A DNA stretch of 64,000 nucleotides from JACRLV01 sp045863555. Its GTDB lineage: Bacteria > Planctomycetota > Phycisphaerae > UBA1845 > Fen-1342. Each line of letters opens with the position of its first letter. Within the stretch, counting starts at the first letter, position 1. Below, piece by piece: positions 31,483 to 39,093 of this stretch. A model generated the notes under the pieces. It did not search any database and was not told the origin of the DNA. It was given only the letters and a program-made list of their open reading frames with translations. The DNA lies in contig BTUU01000006.1 in the NCBI GenBank assembly GCA_045863555.1, positions 282,309 through 346,308 of the forward strand. Reading direction: 5' to 3'. The translations under genes and the position numbers were made by a program.

Positions 31483-32742
31483 ATGAGTCGCGGAATCGTC
31501 TTCTCTGCCACACAAACCAGATTCCTGGTCGCTGCATGGTCGCTATGTGCCTTTGTATCCGCGGGTTGGGCGCAGGCCCAGTTCTATGAGGTTACGCCGC
31601 CCGTCGGCGGACACTCCCCCGACATCTTCGCACTGTCGGCCGACGGCACGGCTGCGGCGGGTAGTTACGCCGGACCCGACACCCTGTTGCGGCCCCTGCT
31701 TTGGACGATGGCTCGCGGCAGCATCGATCTGGCTGGCGGAACTCAGGGTCCGGGCGACGCCGCATGGTGTTCCGGCGCCGGAGTCGTCGCAATTGGTTTC
31801 GGTACAGTCGGGACATCCCTTCAAGGCTGGACGTGGACACAGGAATCCGGAATCGTCCCGTTCCGTCCACCGCAAACCGGCGGGATGGTTGTTCCGCTCT
31901 CGATTTCCGAAGACGGGCTGGCGGTGGTCGGCCTGTTTTTCAATGGAAGCACAACCACGTTTCGCTGGACCGAAGGAATGGGATTCCAGAGCCTTCCTCA
32001 GATCGGCGCGGACATGAGACCGATGGTCATCAGCGCGGACGGATCCACAGTCGTTGGTACCTTAGAGAATGGCCGGCTGGCATTTGCGTGGCGGTCCGAC
32101 ATCGGAGGTCTCGAGATTCCCCTGCGGTTTCCCTACATGAGAAACCAAGACACGTGGGGCTATACGTATGGAAATGTTTCATATGATGGCCGGTTCATTG
32201 TCGGCGCGAGCGACGGAGCAGCGGGCATCTATGACATTGACACTTCTACGCTGACCATACTGGCCTGGCCGGACGGTTCGCCAGTGCTCGGGTCAGGCAC
32301 CGCCGCATCGGCCGACGGAACAATTGTCGTCGGCAACGTGGACGATGGCCAAATGAGCGTGTTCCTCTGGGACGCCGAGCACGGTGCCCGCGACCTCGAT
32401 GATGTGTTGAGAGCCGAGTACGGATTGGACGTTGGGCAGCTCAACTACGTGCGGTCAATGAGCGCGGACGGCGCGGTTTTCGCCGGCGGCGACTGGGTCG
32501 TGGCGTTACACGCCCCCGCCCCCTACCGCGGCCGGCCGCCGTGCCAGGGCGATGTCGACGGCGATCAGCGCGTCGGACTCTCCGATCTGCTGTTCGTGCT
32601 TGGCGAGTGGCGGCGGCCGGAGCCCGATCTGGGCGCGGACATCACCGGCGACGGCATCGTGGATCAACTTGACTTGAATATCGTGCTCGTCGATTTCGGC
32701 GACGACTGCGCGCGGCGGCGGATTCAGCAGGCGGGGCGTTGA
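31483..32742 (+). CDS. Secreted HAF-like repeat protein with dockerin end (paralogue 3)
   Basis: A 419-residue protein. GGGAGAATCAA precedes the ATG at 31483, a leader shared with paralogue 4. The signal peptide ends near VSAGWAQAQF. Repeats include LSADGTAAAGSY, ISEDGLAVVGLF, ISADGSTVVGTL and ASADGTIVVGNV. The dockerin module (GDVDGDQRVGL... and DITGDGIVDQLD...) closes the chain. Body sequences of the paralogues have diverged much more than the dockerin coding region. Confidence 0.85.
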   Translation: MSRGIVFSATQTRFLVAAWSLCAFVSAGWAQAQFYEVTPPVGGHSPDIFALSADGTAAAGSYAGPDTLLRPLLWTMARGSIDLAGGTQGPGDAAWCSGAGVVAIGFGTVGTSLQGWTWTQESGIVPFRPPQTGGMVVPLSISEDGLAVVGLFFNGSTTTFRWTEGMGFQSLPQIGADMRPMVISADGSTVVGTLENGRLAFAWRSDIGGLEIPLRFPYMRNQDTWGYTYGNVSYDGRFIVGASDGAAGIYDIDTSTLTILAWPDGSPVLGSGTAASADGTIVVGNVDDGQMSVFLWDAEHGARDLDDVLRAEYGLDVGQLNYVRSMSADGAVFAGGDWVVALHAPAPYRGRPPCQGDVDGDQRVGLSDLLFVLGEWRRPEPDLGADITGDGIVDQLDLNIVLVDFGDDCARRRIQQAGR

Positions 32743-32866
32743 TGCCCTGAGGGAGCGCCAAGAGACTCAGAGATATCCACATAGGCTGAACAGGTGAACG
32801 CGGGATTGCGTATGATGTAGACGTTGGGTCGCACGATCATCCGTTGCGACTTACTGGGAGAATCAA

Positions 32867-34102
32867 ATGAGTCGCAGAATGGCGTACCTGGCATCGATTT
32901 GTGCGATTTTCCTGCCTGTCCCGCTTGTCTTCGCGCAAGCGCAGTTTCACTGGATTCCAGCGCCGCCCGGCGGTTCTCAAGCAGAAGTGTTTTCGCTTTC
33001 TGCCGATGGAGCGGCCGCAGTGGGCAGTTACCTCTACCCCGGCGGCCGCCGTCACTCATTCAGATGGACGCTGGATCAGGGAAGCATCGACATTGGCGGA
33101 GCGATCGAGCTGGTGGGCGACGCGACCGGCGTATCGGGCGGTGGAATCGTTGTCGTCGGATTCGGCACGTTTGAAGGGAGCCTCAGTTCGTGGCGCTGGA
33201 CGCAGGAGACCGGGTTGGCCCGACTTCCCGGCGCGCCTAACGGCGGGCTCGTGATTCCCACGGCGGCGTCGGAAGACGGGCTCGTTATCGCGGGAATCCT
33301 CTTCGGCGGGAGCACCGGGGCATTCCGCTGGACCGAGGGGATGGGATACCAGAACATTCCGGCCCCGGACGTCAACCCGATCATTCTGGCAATCAGCGGA
33401 GACGGTTCGACGGTTGTCGGCACGTGTGGTTCCGGCGGGCCGGCAGCGTTTCTCTGGCGACCGAACACCGGACCGATCGAGCTTCCCCTCGTCTTTCCCG
33501 AGTGGTACGTAGGGTTCGGCACGATCCGCAACGCCGGCCTTTCTTACACGGGGCGATACGTCGCCGGCGTTACGGGAACCACGGCAAGTCGCTATGACGT
33601 TAGTACGGACACCCTGACGCTGCTGGCCTGGCCTGACGGCTCACCCGTAACAGGGCGCGCCACGGGCGTAACCGCGGACGGTTCAATCGTCGTCGGCGAC
33701 CTGGCATCAGTCGGGTCATTTCTTTGGACCGAGGGACTGGGTGCGCGAACCATATCCGACGTATTGCGGAACGATTATGGCCTTACCGAATCTATCGGGA
33801 GCCCCCGCGGGATCAGCGCGGATGGATCGGTGATTGTCGGTACGAACTCCATCGCCATTCTGCGAGAACCCGCGTACTACCGCGGCCGGCCGCCGTGCCA
33901 GGGCGATGTCGACGGCGATCAGCGGGTTGGGCTCTCCGATCTGCTGTTCGTGCTGGGCGAGTGGCGGCGGCCGGAGCCCGATCTGGGCGCGGACATCACC
34001 GGCGACGGCATCGTTGACCAGCTTGATCTGAACATCGTGCTCGTGGATTTCGGCGACGACTGTGCGCGGCGGCGCGTACAAAGCGCTGGACCGCGGCCGT
34101 AG
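32867..34102 (+). CDS. Secreted HAF-like repeat protein with dockerin end (paralogue 4)
   Basis: A 411-residue protein starting MSRRMAYLASICAIFLPVPL with cleavage near VFAQAQF. The ribosome-binding leader GGGAGAATCAAATGAGTCGC is nearly the same as that of paralogue 3. Repeats include LSADGAAAVGSY, ASEDGLVIAGIL, ISGDGSTVVGTC and VTADGSIVVGDL. The dockerin-like end is nearly identical in nucleotide sequence to that of paralogue 3. It is last of the tandem set. Confidence 0.85.
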   Translation: MSRRMAYLASICAIFLPVPLVFAQAQFHWIPAPPGGSQAEVFSLSADGAAAVGSYLYPGGRRHSFRWTLDQGSIDIGGAIELVGDATGVSGGGIVVVGFGTFEGSLSSWRWTQETGLARLPGAPNGGLVIPTAASEDGLVIAGILFGGSTGAFRWTEGMGYQNIPAPDVNPIILAISGDGSTVVGTCGSGGPAAFLWRPNTGPIELPLVFPEWYVGFGTIRNAGLSYTGRYVAGVTGTTASRYDVSTDTLTLLAWPDGSPVTGRATGVTADGSIVVGDLASVGSFLWTEGLGARTISDVLRNDYGLTESIGSPRGISADGSVIVGTNSIAILREPAYYRGRPPCQGDVDGDQRVGLSDLLFVLGEWRRPEPDLGADITGDGIVDQLDLNIVLVDFGDDCARRRVQSAGPRP

Positions 34103-34243
34103 GCCGTTCGAAGCGCCGTCATCGCGACTGAATCAAGCGGTCACGCCTCTTGCTCCGACGGACGACGTGGGTGTTGGGCGCACTTGCGCCGGCCCGCAGG
34201 TCACGGCCGTACAATCTCCCCGCACCGAATGCAGGAGGCCCGT

Positions 34244-34615
34244 ATGAGCCGGCTGAAGGAGTTTCGCGAGTTCCGCGAGCGGATGAACCAGCGGATCTTC
34301 GACCAGAAGAACCTGGTCACAAACCGCTTCTTCGCCCTCGACGGCAAGACGTATGAGGACGGCGCGCTCGATGCGCGGACGAAGGAGTTGGCGGGGCTCT
34401 CCGCGTCGCTGGTCCTGCGCTGCGACGACTGCATCGCCTATCACGTCATCCGCTGCAAGGAACTCGGCTGCACCGACGAGCAGGTCTGGGAAATCCTCAA
34501 TGTCGGGCTGATCGTCGGCGGGTCCATCGTGATCCCCCACCTGCGCCGCGCCGTGGCGCTGCTCGATGAGATTAACGCCGCCGGCGGGCGGACCGTCGGC
34601 TCCGCGGCCCAGTGA
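34244..34615 (+). CDS. Carboxymuconolactone decarboxylase/AhpD-like protein
   Basis: A 123-residue protein with GGAGG before the ATG at 34244. The CMD/AhpD core has the redox motif CDDC in LVLRCDDCIAYHVIRCKELG, with the following His, and a LNVGLIVGGSIVIPHLRRAV helix. AhpD-type CxxC proteins act as disulfide reductases or peroxidases, so a thiol-redox role is likely. The stop codon lies in the first unit of a 15-base tandem repeat. Confidence 0.85.
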   Translation: MSRLKEFREFRERMNQRIFDQKNLVTNRFFALDGKTYEDGALDARTKELAGLSASLVLRCDDCIAYHVIRCKELGCTDEQVWEILNVGLIVGGSIVIPHLRRAVALLDEINAAGGRTVGSAAQ

Positions 34616-34672
34616 ATCGCGGGTCAATGAATCGCGGGTTAGTGAATCGCTGCCCCGTGAATCGCGGGCGGG
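34613..34672 (+). repeat. Four-unit 15-base tandem repeat
   Basis: Four units of TGAATCGCGGGnnnn begin at 34613, 34628, 34643 and 34658 (the third reads TGAATCGCTGC). The first TGA is the stop codon of the AhpD-like gene. Confidence 0.85.
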
Positions 34673-34783
34673 CCGCCGAGTCGCGAGAACCGCTGGCCAG
34701 GAAACCCGGGCAAGGCGTGGGCCGCCCGGCGGGCACGGGAATCGGCCGCTGCGCACGGCACGCGGCGGCGGCTGTGTGAACTC

Positions 34784-35926
34784 TTACCTGCGGAAGAACT
34801 CCCGGATCGCTCCGACGACCGCGGCCTGCTGCTGGTCGGTCAGTTCGGGGTACATCGGCAAGGCGAGCACTTCCCCGGCCGCCTGTTCGGCGTGGGGGAA
34901 ATCTCCCTTGCGGCCGCCGAGCGACGCGAAGCAGGGTTGCAAGTGGAGCGGCACGGGGTAGTAGACGCCGCTGCCGATCTTGCGTTCCTGGAGGAACTTC
35001 TGGAGCTCGTCGCGGCGGTCGACGCGGATCACGTACTGGTGATAGACGTGGCGGCCGAACTCTTCGCGCGGCAGGCGGACGTGGATCGGCGCGAGACCGG
35101 AGGCCTGGAACAGCTCGGTATACATGCCCGCGCGGGCGCGGCGCTGCTCGGTCCAGGCTTCCAGACGGCGGAGCTTGATCGTGAGGACGGCCGCCTGGAG
35201 GGCGTCGATGCGGAAGTTGCCGCCGATGATGTCGTGGTGGTAGGTGTGGCCGCTGCCGTGGACGCGCAGCTTCCGGGCGATTTCGAACAGCTTCGGATCA
35301 TTCGTCAGGAGCGCGCCGGCATCGCCGAGCGCGCCGAGGTTCTTGGTGGGGTAGAAGCTGAGCGCGCCGAACGTGCCGAGGGCCCCCGCCTTCGCGCCCA
35401 TGACGCCGGGTTCGGCCGCGCCGATCGCCTGGCAGGCGTCCTCGATCACGGCGATGGAGCGCGGCGCGGCGGCTTCCATGATCTCGCGGACGTTGGTCAT
35501 CTGGCCGTAGAGGTGGACGGGGATGATGGCGCGGGTGCGCTCGGTGATCCGCGATCGGATTTCGTCGATGCCGGCGTTGAACGAGTCGGAATTCACGTCG
35601 CAGAAGACGGGTCGAGCGCCGACGCGTGAGACGACGCCGGCGGTGCCGAAGAACGTGAAGGTCGGGCAGATGACCTCGTCGCCGGGGCCGATGTTCAGGG
35701 CCATGAGCGCGATGAGCAGGGCGTCGGTTCCGCTGGAGACGCCGAGGGCGTGCTTTGCGCCGGTGTACTTGGCGAGCGCCTCCTCGAACGCGGCGGTCTT
35801 GGGGCCGAGGATGTACATCCCCGACTCGGCGATCTGGGTCAGTTCGGCGAGGATCTCGGTTCGCAGCTCACGGAAATTCGCCGCGAGATTCAGCGGCGGT
35901 ACAGGCAGCGTATCGGTCGCGTTCAC
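34784..35926 (-). CDS. DegT/DnrJ/EryC1/StrS-type sugar aminotransferase
   Basis: A 380-residue PLP enzyme, taken from a GTG at 35926 with AAGGAG five bases upstream; a GTG at 35932 is too close to that site. It transfers an amino group from glutamate to a keto-sugar nucleotide. HALGVSSGTDALLIALMALN, the VIEDACQAIGA Asp segment, and SFYPTKNLGALGDAGAL with the PLP-binding Lys are all present. IGGNFRIDALQAAVLTIKLR is the family hallmark. It lies beside a lipoprotein and murI, suggesting envelope or surface-sugar metabolism; the precise substrate cannot be read. Confidence 0.92.
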   Translation of the reverse strand: MNATDTLPVPPLNLAANFRELRTEILAELTQIAESGMYILGPKTAAFEEALAKYTGAKHALGVSSGTDALLIALMALNIGPGDEVICPTFTFFGTAGVVSRVGARPVFCDVNSDSFNAGIDEIRSRITERTRAIIPVHLYGQMTNVREIMEAAAPRSIAVIEDACQAIGAAEPGVMGAKAGALGTFGALSFYPTKNLGALGDAGALLTNDPKLFEIARKLRVHGSGHTYHHDIIGGNFRIDALQAAVLTIKLRRLEAWTEQRRARAGMYTELFQASGLAPIHVRLPREEFGRHVYHQYVIRVDRRDELQKFLQERKIGSGVYYPVPLHLQPCFASLGGRKGDFPHAEQAAGEVLALPMYPELTDQQQAAVVGAIREFFRR

Positions 35927-35974
35927 AACCACTCCTTGCGCCGCGTGGCTCGCCGGCTCGGCGAAGCCGCGGCG

Positions 35975-36868
35975 TTACTCTTCATCGGTTCGCGCGGGCG
36001 TTTCCTTCTTCTCGGGGAGGAACCAGTAGCGCAGGGTCTGGCGCGTGTCGTAGGTGAATTTGCCCCAGCGCGTCGAGTAGGGCTTGCGGCGCGAGGCCGG
36101 GATCGCGCCGGCGTCGGCGAAGGGCGCGCTCGCGTGATCCTCGGCCCATTTCTTCCAGCCCGCGTAGCTGGCGTAATTCGTCACGCCCGTCAGCCGCACA
36201 AGGCTCGATTCGCATTCGTGCGCGACCGAATAGTCCTCGTCGCGCAGCCCGTCGATCAGCGCGGCCAGCGAGTCCTCGCCGGGATACCAGCCGAGGCCCC
36301 GGGCGGCCGCGCCGCGCACGAACCGGCTGGTGTCGGATTTCAGGCGGTCGATAAACGTCTTTCGCGCCAGATCGCGAGAATCCTCTGCAACGGCGGTGTC
36401 GGAGAGGTCGGCGAGGGCGAGGACGGCGTCCCAGCGGGTCGAATCGTCGGGCGGGCGCACTTCGGCAGGCGGGTGGTCCTTGTGGTTGAGGAGCTTGAGG
36501 ATCGTCTCGGCGGCGCGCGGGTCGCGCGTGGCGGCGAGGGCGCGGACGGCGACGCAGCGGGCCTGGGGATCGTCCTCGAGCAGCGCGATGGCGACATAGC
36601 CGCGGATGGCCCAGTCGCGGTTCTTTTCCTTGCTGGTGGCGATTTTTGCGACGGCGGCGCGGCGCACGTCGGGGTCGGCGTCGGAGACGGCGAGAATCAT
36701 GTACTGCTGAGGCGTGCGGCGCGGTTCGAAGATCTTCTTAAAGGCGGCGTCGAGGCTCGGCCCCCCGCCGCAGCCCGATAACCCGGCCAGGATGGGCAGA
36801 ACGACGAGCGCGATGAGAAGGCGACGGCTACGAGTGGATATAGCGCTCGGGTTCAACGAGTTGCACAT
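35975..36868 (-). CDS. HEAT-repeat lipoprotein
   Basis: About 297 residues from an ATG at 36868, which lies inside the 3' end of murI (41-base overlap). A signal sequence with lipobox LSGC (LLIALVVLPILAGLSGCGGG) is followed by HEAT-type helical pairs: DADPDVRRAAVAKIA, DDPQARCVAVRALAATRDPR, SRFVRGAAARGLGWYPGEDS and DEDYSVAHECESSLVRLTG. The C terminus (YAGWKKWAEDHASAPF and KFTYDTRQTLRYWFLPEKKE) is a conserved tail seen in planctomycete HEAT lipoproteins. It is likely a protein-interaction scaffold. Confidence 0.8.
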   Translation of the reverse strand: MCNSLNPSAISTRSRRLLIALVVLPILAGLSGCGGGPSLDAAFKKIFEPRRTPQQYMILAVSDADPDVRRAAVAKIATSKEKNRDWAIRGYVAIALLEDDPQARCVAVRALAATRDPRAAETILKLLNHKDHPPAEVRPPDDSTRWDAVLALADLSDTAVAEDSRDLARKTFIDRLKSDTSRFVRGAAARGLGWYPGEDSLAALIDGLRDEDYSVAHECESSLVRLTGVTNYASYAGWKKWAEDHASAPFADAGAIPASRRKPYSTRWGKFTYDTRQTLRYWFLPEKKETPARTDEE

Positions 36869-37646
36869 CCTCAATGTCGTGGTTCAGGAACCGCGAGCCG
36901 ACCATGCGGAATCGAGCCGGATGGTCGCTCACGAAGGCGCGCATCGTACCGGTGCGGTCGGGCGAGGACAACGCACCGGATGCGGTCAGCAGGGCCTCGA
37001 CGGCGTGCGAAGTGGCTTCACCGCTGTCGACGATCGCGACCTTCGGGCCGAGGACGGCGGCGATGGCGTCGCGAAGGAGCGGGTAGTGGGTGCAGCCGAG
37101 GACGACGACGCGCACACCCTGGTCGCGAAGGGAGGCGAGGTAGCCGCGGGCCGCGTGGCGGACGACGGCGTCGGTGCAGGCGCGGCCTTCCTCGACGATC
37201 GGGACGAAGAGGGGGCAGGCCTGCTGGATGACGAGCGCGCCGGGTGAGATGGCCTCGATCGCGCGGCAGTAGGCGTTGCTGCTGACGGTGGCCTCGGTGC
37301 CGATGACGCCGATCGGCGCGCCCTGGGCGAGGCAGACGGCGGCTTCCGCGCCGGGCTTGAGCACGCCGACGATCGGGACGGGGATTTCGGCTTCGAGTTC
37401 GTCCATCGCGATCGCGCTGACGGTGTTGCATGCGACGACGATGAGCTTCGGCTCGAACTGAAGCAGGAAGCGGGCGTCCTCTTTGGCGAAGGTGGCGACG
37501 GTGCGGCGCGATTTCGTGCCGTAGGGCACGCGGGCGGTGTCGCCGAAGTAAACGATGTCTTCCGCGGGGAGAAGCTGGCGCAGGTGGCGCACGACGGAGA
37601 GGCCGCCGAGGCCGGAATCGAAGACCGCGATCGGGTTGTTATTCAT
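36828..37646 (-). CDS. murI: Glutamate racemase
   Basis: A 272-residue enzyme converting L- to D-glutamate for peptidoglycan. The start is the ATG at 37646 with AAGGAT upstream. Hallmarks are IAVFDSGLGGLSVVRHLRQL, YFGDTARVPYGTKS, the first catalytic Cys in VVACNTVSA and the second in VLGCTHYPLL. Its presence supports a peptidoglycan-containing cell wall, in line with the OmpA-type lipoprotein in this window. Confidence 0.95.
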   Translation of the reverse strand: MNNNPIAVFDSGLGGLSVVRHLRQLLPAEDIVYFGDTARVPYGTKSRRTVATFAKEDARFLLQFEPKLIVVACNTVSAIAMDELEAEIPVPIVGVLKPGAEAAVCLAQGAPIGVIGTEATVSSNAYCRAIEAISPGALVIQQACPLFVPIVEEGRACTDAVVRHAARGYLASLRDQGVRVVVLGCTHYPLLRDAIAAVLGPKVAIVDSGEATSHAVEALLTASGALSSPDRTGTMRAFVSDHPARFRMVGSRFLNHDIEDVQLVEPERYIHS

Positions 37647-37723
37647 GGGGTCATCCTTGACCATGCGGTAGCGAGCCGGAACACGGATGCTAGCCTACTG
37701 CGTGAACGGGTCGCGATGCAACG

Positions 37724-37756
37724 GCGCGGGGCCGGCGAATCTCGCCGACCCCGCGC
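37724..37756 (-). terminator. Terminator after the cyclophilin-FKBP gene
   Basis: GCGCGGGG-C-CGGCGA pairs with TCGCCG-A-CCCCGCGC, a 14-bp stem with one mismatch and a three-base loop. It lies 31 bases after the PPIase stop and before the murI start. Confidence 0.65.
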
Positions 37757-37786
37757 CCGGTACTCTCTATCGGCCGGTTTTCGGCG

Positions 37787-38878
37787 TTATTTGATGGCGA
37801 GCAGCTCGATTTCGAAGATCAGGGTCGAGTCGCCGGGAATGACCGGCGGCCGGCCCTGTTTGCCGTAGGCGAGGTCCGCGGGAATGATGAACTTCCGCTT
37901 CTCGCCAACCTTCATCAGCGCCACGCCCTGGGTCCAGCCCTTGATGACCGGCATGCCCTGCCGCTTCATGGGGTTGATCGGAAATTCGAGCGGCTGCCCG
38001 CGGTCGACCGAGCTGTCGAACTTCTTGCCGTCGGTGAGCCAGCCGGTGTAGTGGCACGAGGCGATGTCGTTTTCGGTGGGCTTCGCATCGCCCGTCCCTT
38101 CCTTCAGGACGACAGACCCCAGACCCGACTCGGTCCATTCGACCTTCTTGCCCGACTCTTCCTCAAGCTTTTTGATCGCATCCGCGTTCGACTTCATCCA
38201 CGCCTCCCGTGCGGCCGCGGCGGCGGCCTTCAGCTTTGCCATGGCGCTTTCCCGGTCGAATTTGGTGAGCATCGTGGCGCTCTTGATGGTCGGCGGCGTT
38301 TCGGGTTCCGAGGTTTCGCTCGGGTTCATGCGGCTCTGCTTGATGGGCGTATTCTTGATCTTCTCGATCGTGTCCATGCCGTCGACGACCTTGCCGAAGA
38401 CGCAGTAGGCCGCGCCGCCGCGGGGCTGGTCGAGCATGCCGTTGTCGACGACGTTGATGAAGAACTGCGCGGTGGCCGAGTCGGGCATGCTGGTGCGGGC
38501 CATGGCGATCGTGCCCTTCTGGTTCTTGAGCCCGTTTTGCCACTCGTTCTTGATCGGGGCGCGGAGGCCCTCCTTCTTCTCCTGGAAGTCGGGCGTGTAA
38601 CCGCCGCCCTGGATCATGAAGTTCGGCATGACGCGGTGGAAGATGACGCCGTTGTAGTGACCGGCCTCAACGTACTGGACGAAATTGTCGACGGTGATCG
38701 GAGCTTTCTCGGCGTCGAGTTCGAGGATGAAATCTCCGAGCGAGGTCTCGAACTTCACGCGCGGGTGGAGGCCGTCGCCGCCGGTGGCTGCGGCGGGCTT
38801 GTCGGCGGGTTTGGCGTCCTGGGCGAAGGCCGAGGCGACGGCCGCGACGAGCGCGGCACAAACGAGCGAGCGTCTCAT
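37787..38878 (-). CDS. Exported dual immunophilin: cyclophilin-FKBP fusion
   Basis: A 363-residue exported prolyl isomerase with signal peptide MRRSLVCAALVAAVASAFAQ. Residues about 50-215 are a cyclophilin domain (FHRVMPNFMIQGGGYTPDF, MARTSMPDSATAQFFINVVD, GAAYCVFGKVVDGMD). A helical linker (MAKLKAAAAAAREAWMKSNA) joins it to an FKBP domain, about 255-363 (CHYTGWLTDGKKFDSSVDRG, PLEFPI, VIKGWTQGVALMKVGEKRKF, LAYGKQG). The active-site residues of both folds look intact: Arg and Phe in FHRV, and Tyr, Asp and Trp in the FKBP part. It should assist extracytoplasmic folding. Confidence 0.92.
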   Translation of the reverse strand: MRRSLVCAALVAAVASAFAQDAKPADKPAAATGGDGLHPRVKFETSLGDFILELDAEKAPITVDNFVQYVEAGHYNGVIFHRVMPNFMIQGGGYTPDFQEKKEGLRAPIKNEWQNGLKNQKGTIAMARTSMPDSATAQFFINVVDNGMLDQPRGGAAYCVFGKVVDGMDTIEKIKNTPIKQSRMNPSETSEPETPPTIKSATMLTKFDRESAMAKLKAAAAAAREAWMKSNADAIKKLEEESGKKVEWTESGLGSVVLKEGTGDAKPTENDIASCHYTGWLTDGKKFDSSVDRGQPLEFPINPMKRQGMPVIKGWTQGVALMKVGEKRKFIIPADLAYGKQGRPPVIPGDSTLIFEIELLAIK

Positions 38879-39093
38879 GGTTGTGACCTTGAAAATGGGC
38901 CGCTGCGACGAGAAAGACACCCCTGTTTAGCGTCCGGCCCCGGCCCGGCGGCCCGACAACAGACAGACGAGTACAGTAGCCGGGGCAGGGCGCGGGGGCA
39001 ACCGCCGTCATCGGCTGTGCGGGCGGCGGCGGCGTGCGGTTGGGCGTATATTTCACGGAATTGGCCGTACGGCGGAGACGGGGTACCGGAACG

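Noticed and set aside
34613..34672. Possible CRISPR array
   Set aside because: Units are 15-base tandem copies without spacers, so this is a minisatellite. No other array-like pattern or cas gene was seen.
34133..34756. 207-codon minus-strand frame over the AhpD-like gene
   Set aside because: Its N terminus is translated from the 15-base tandem repeat (repeating DSLTR) and the plus strand holds the conserved CxxC gene.
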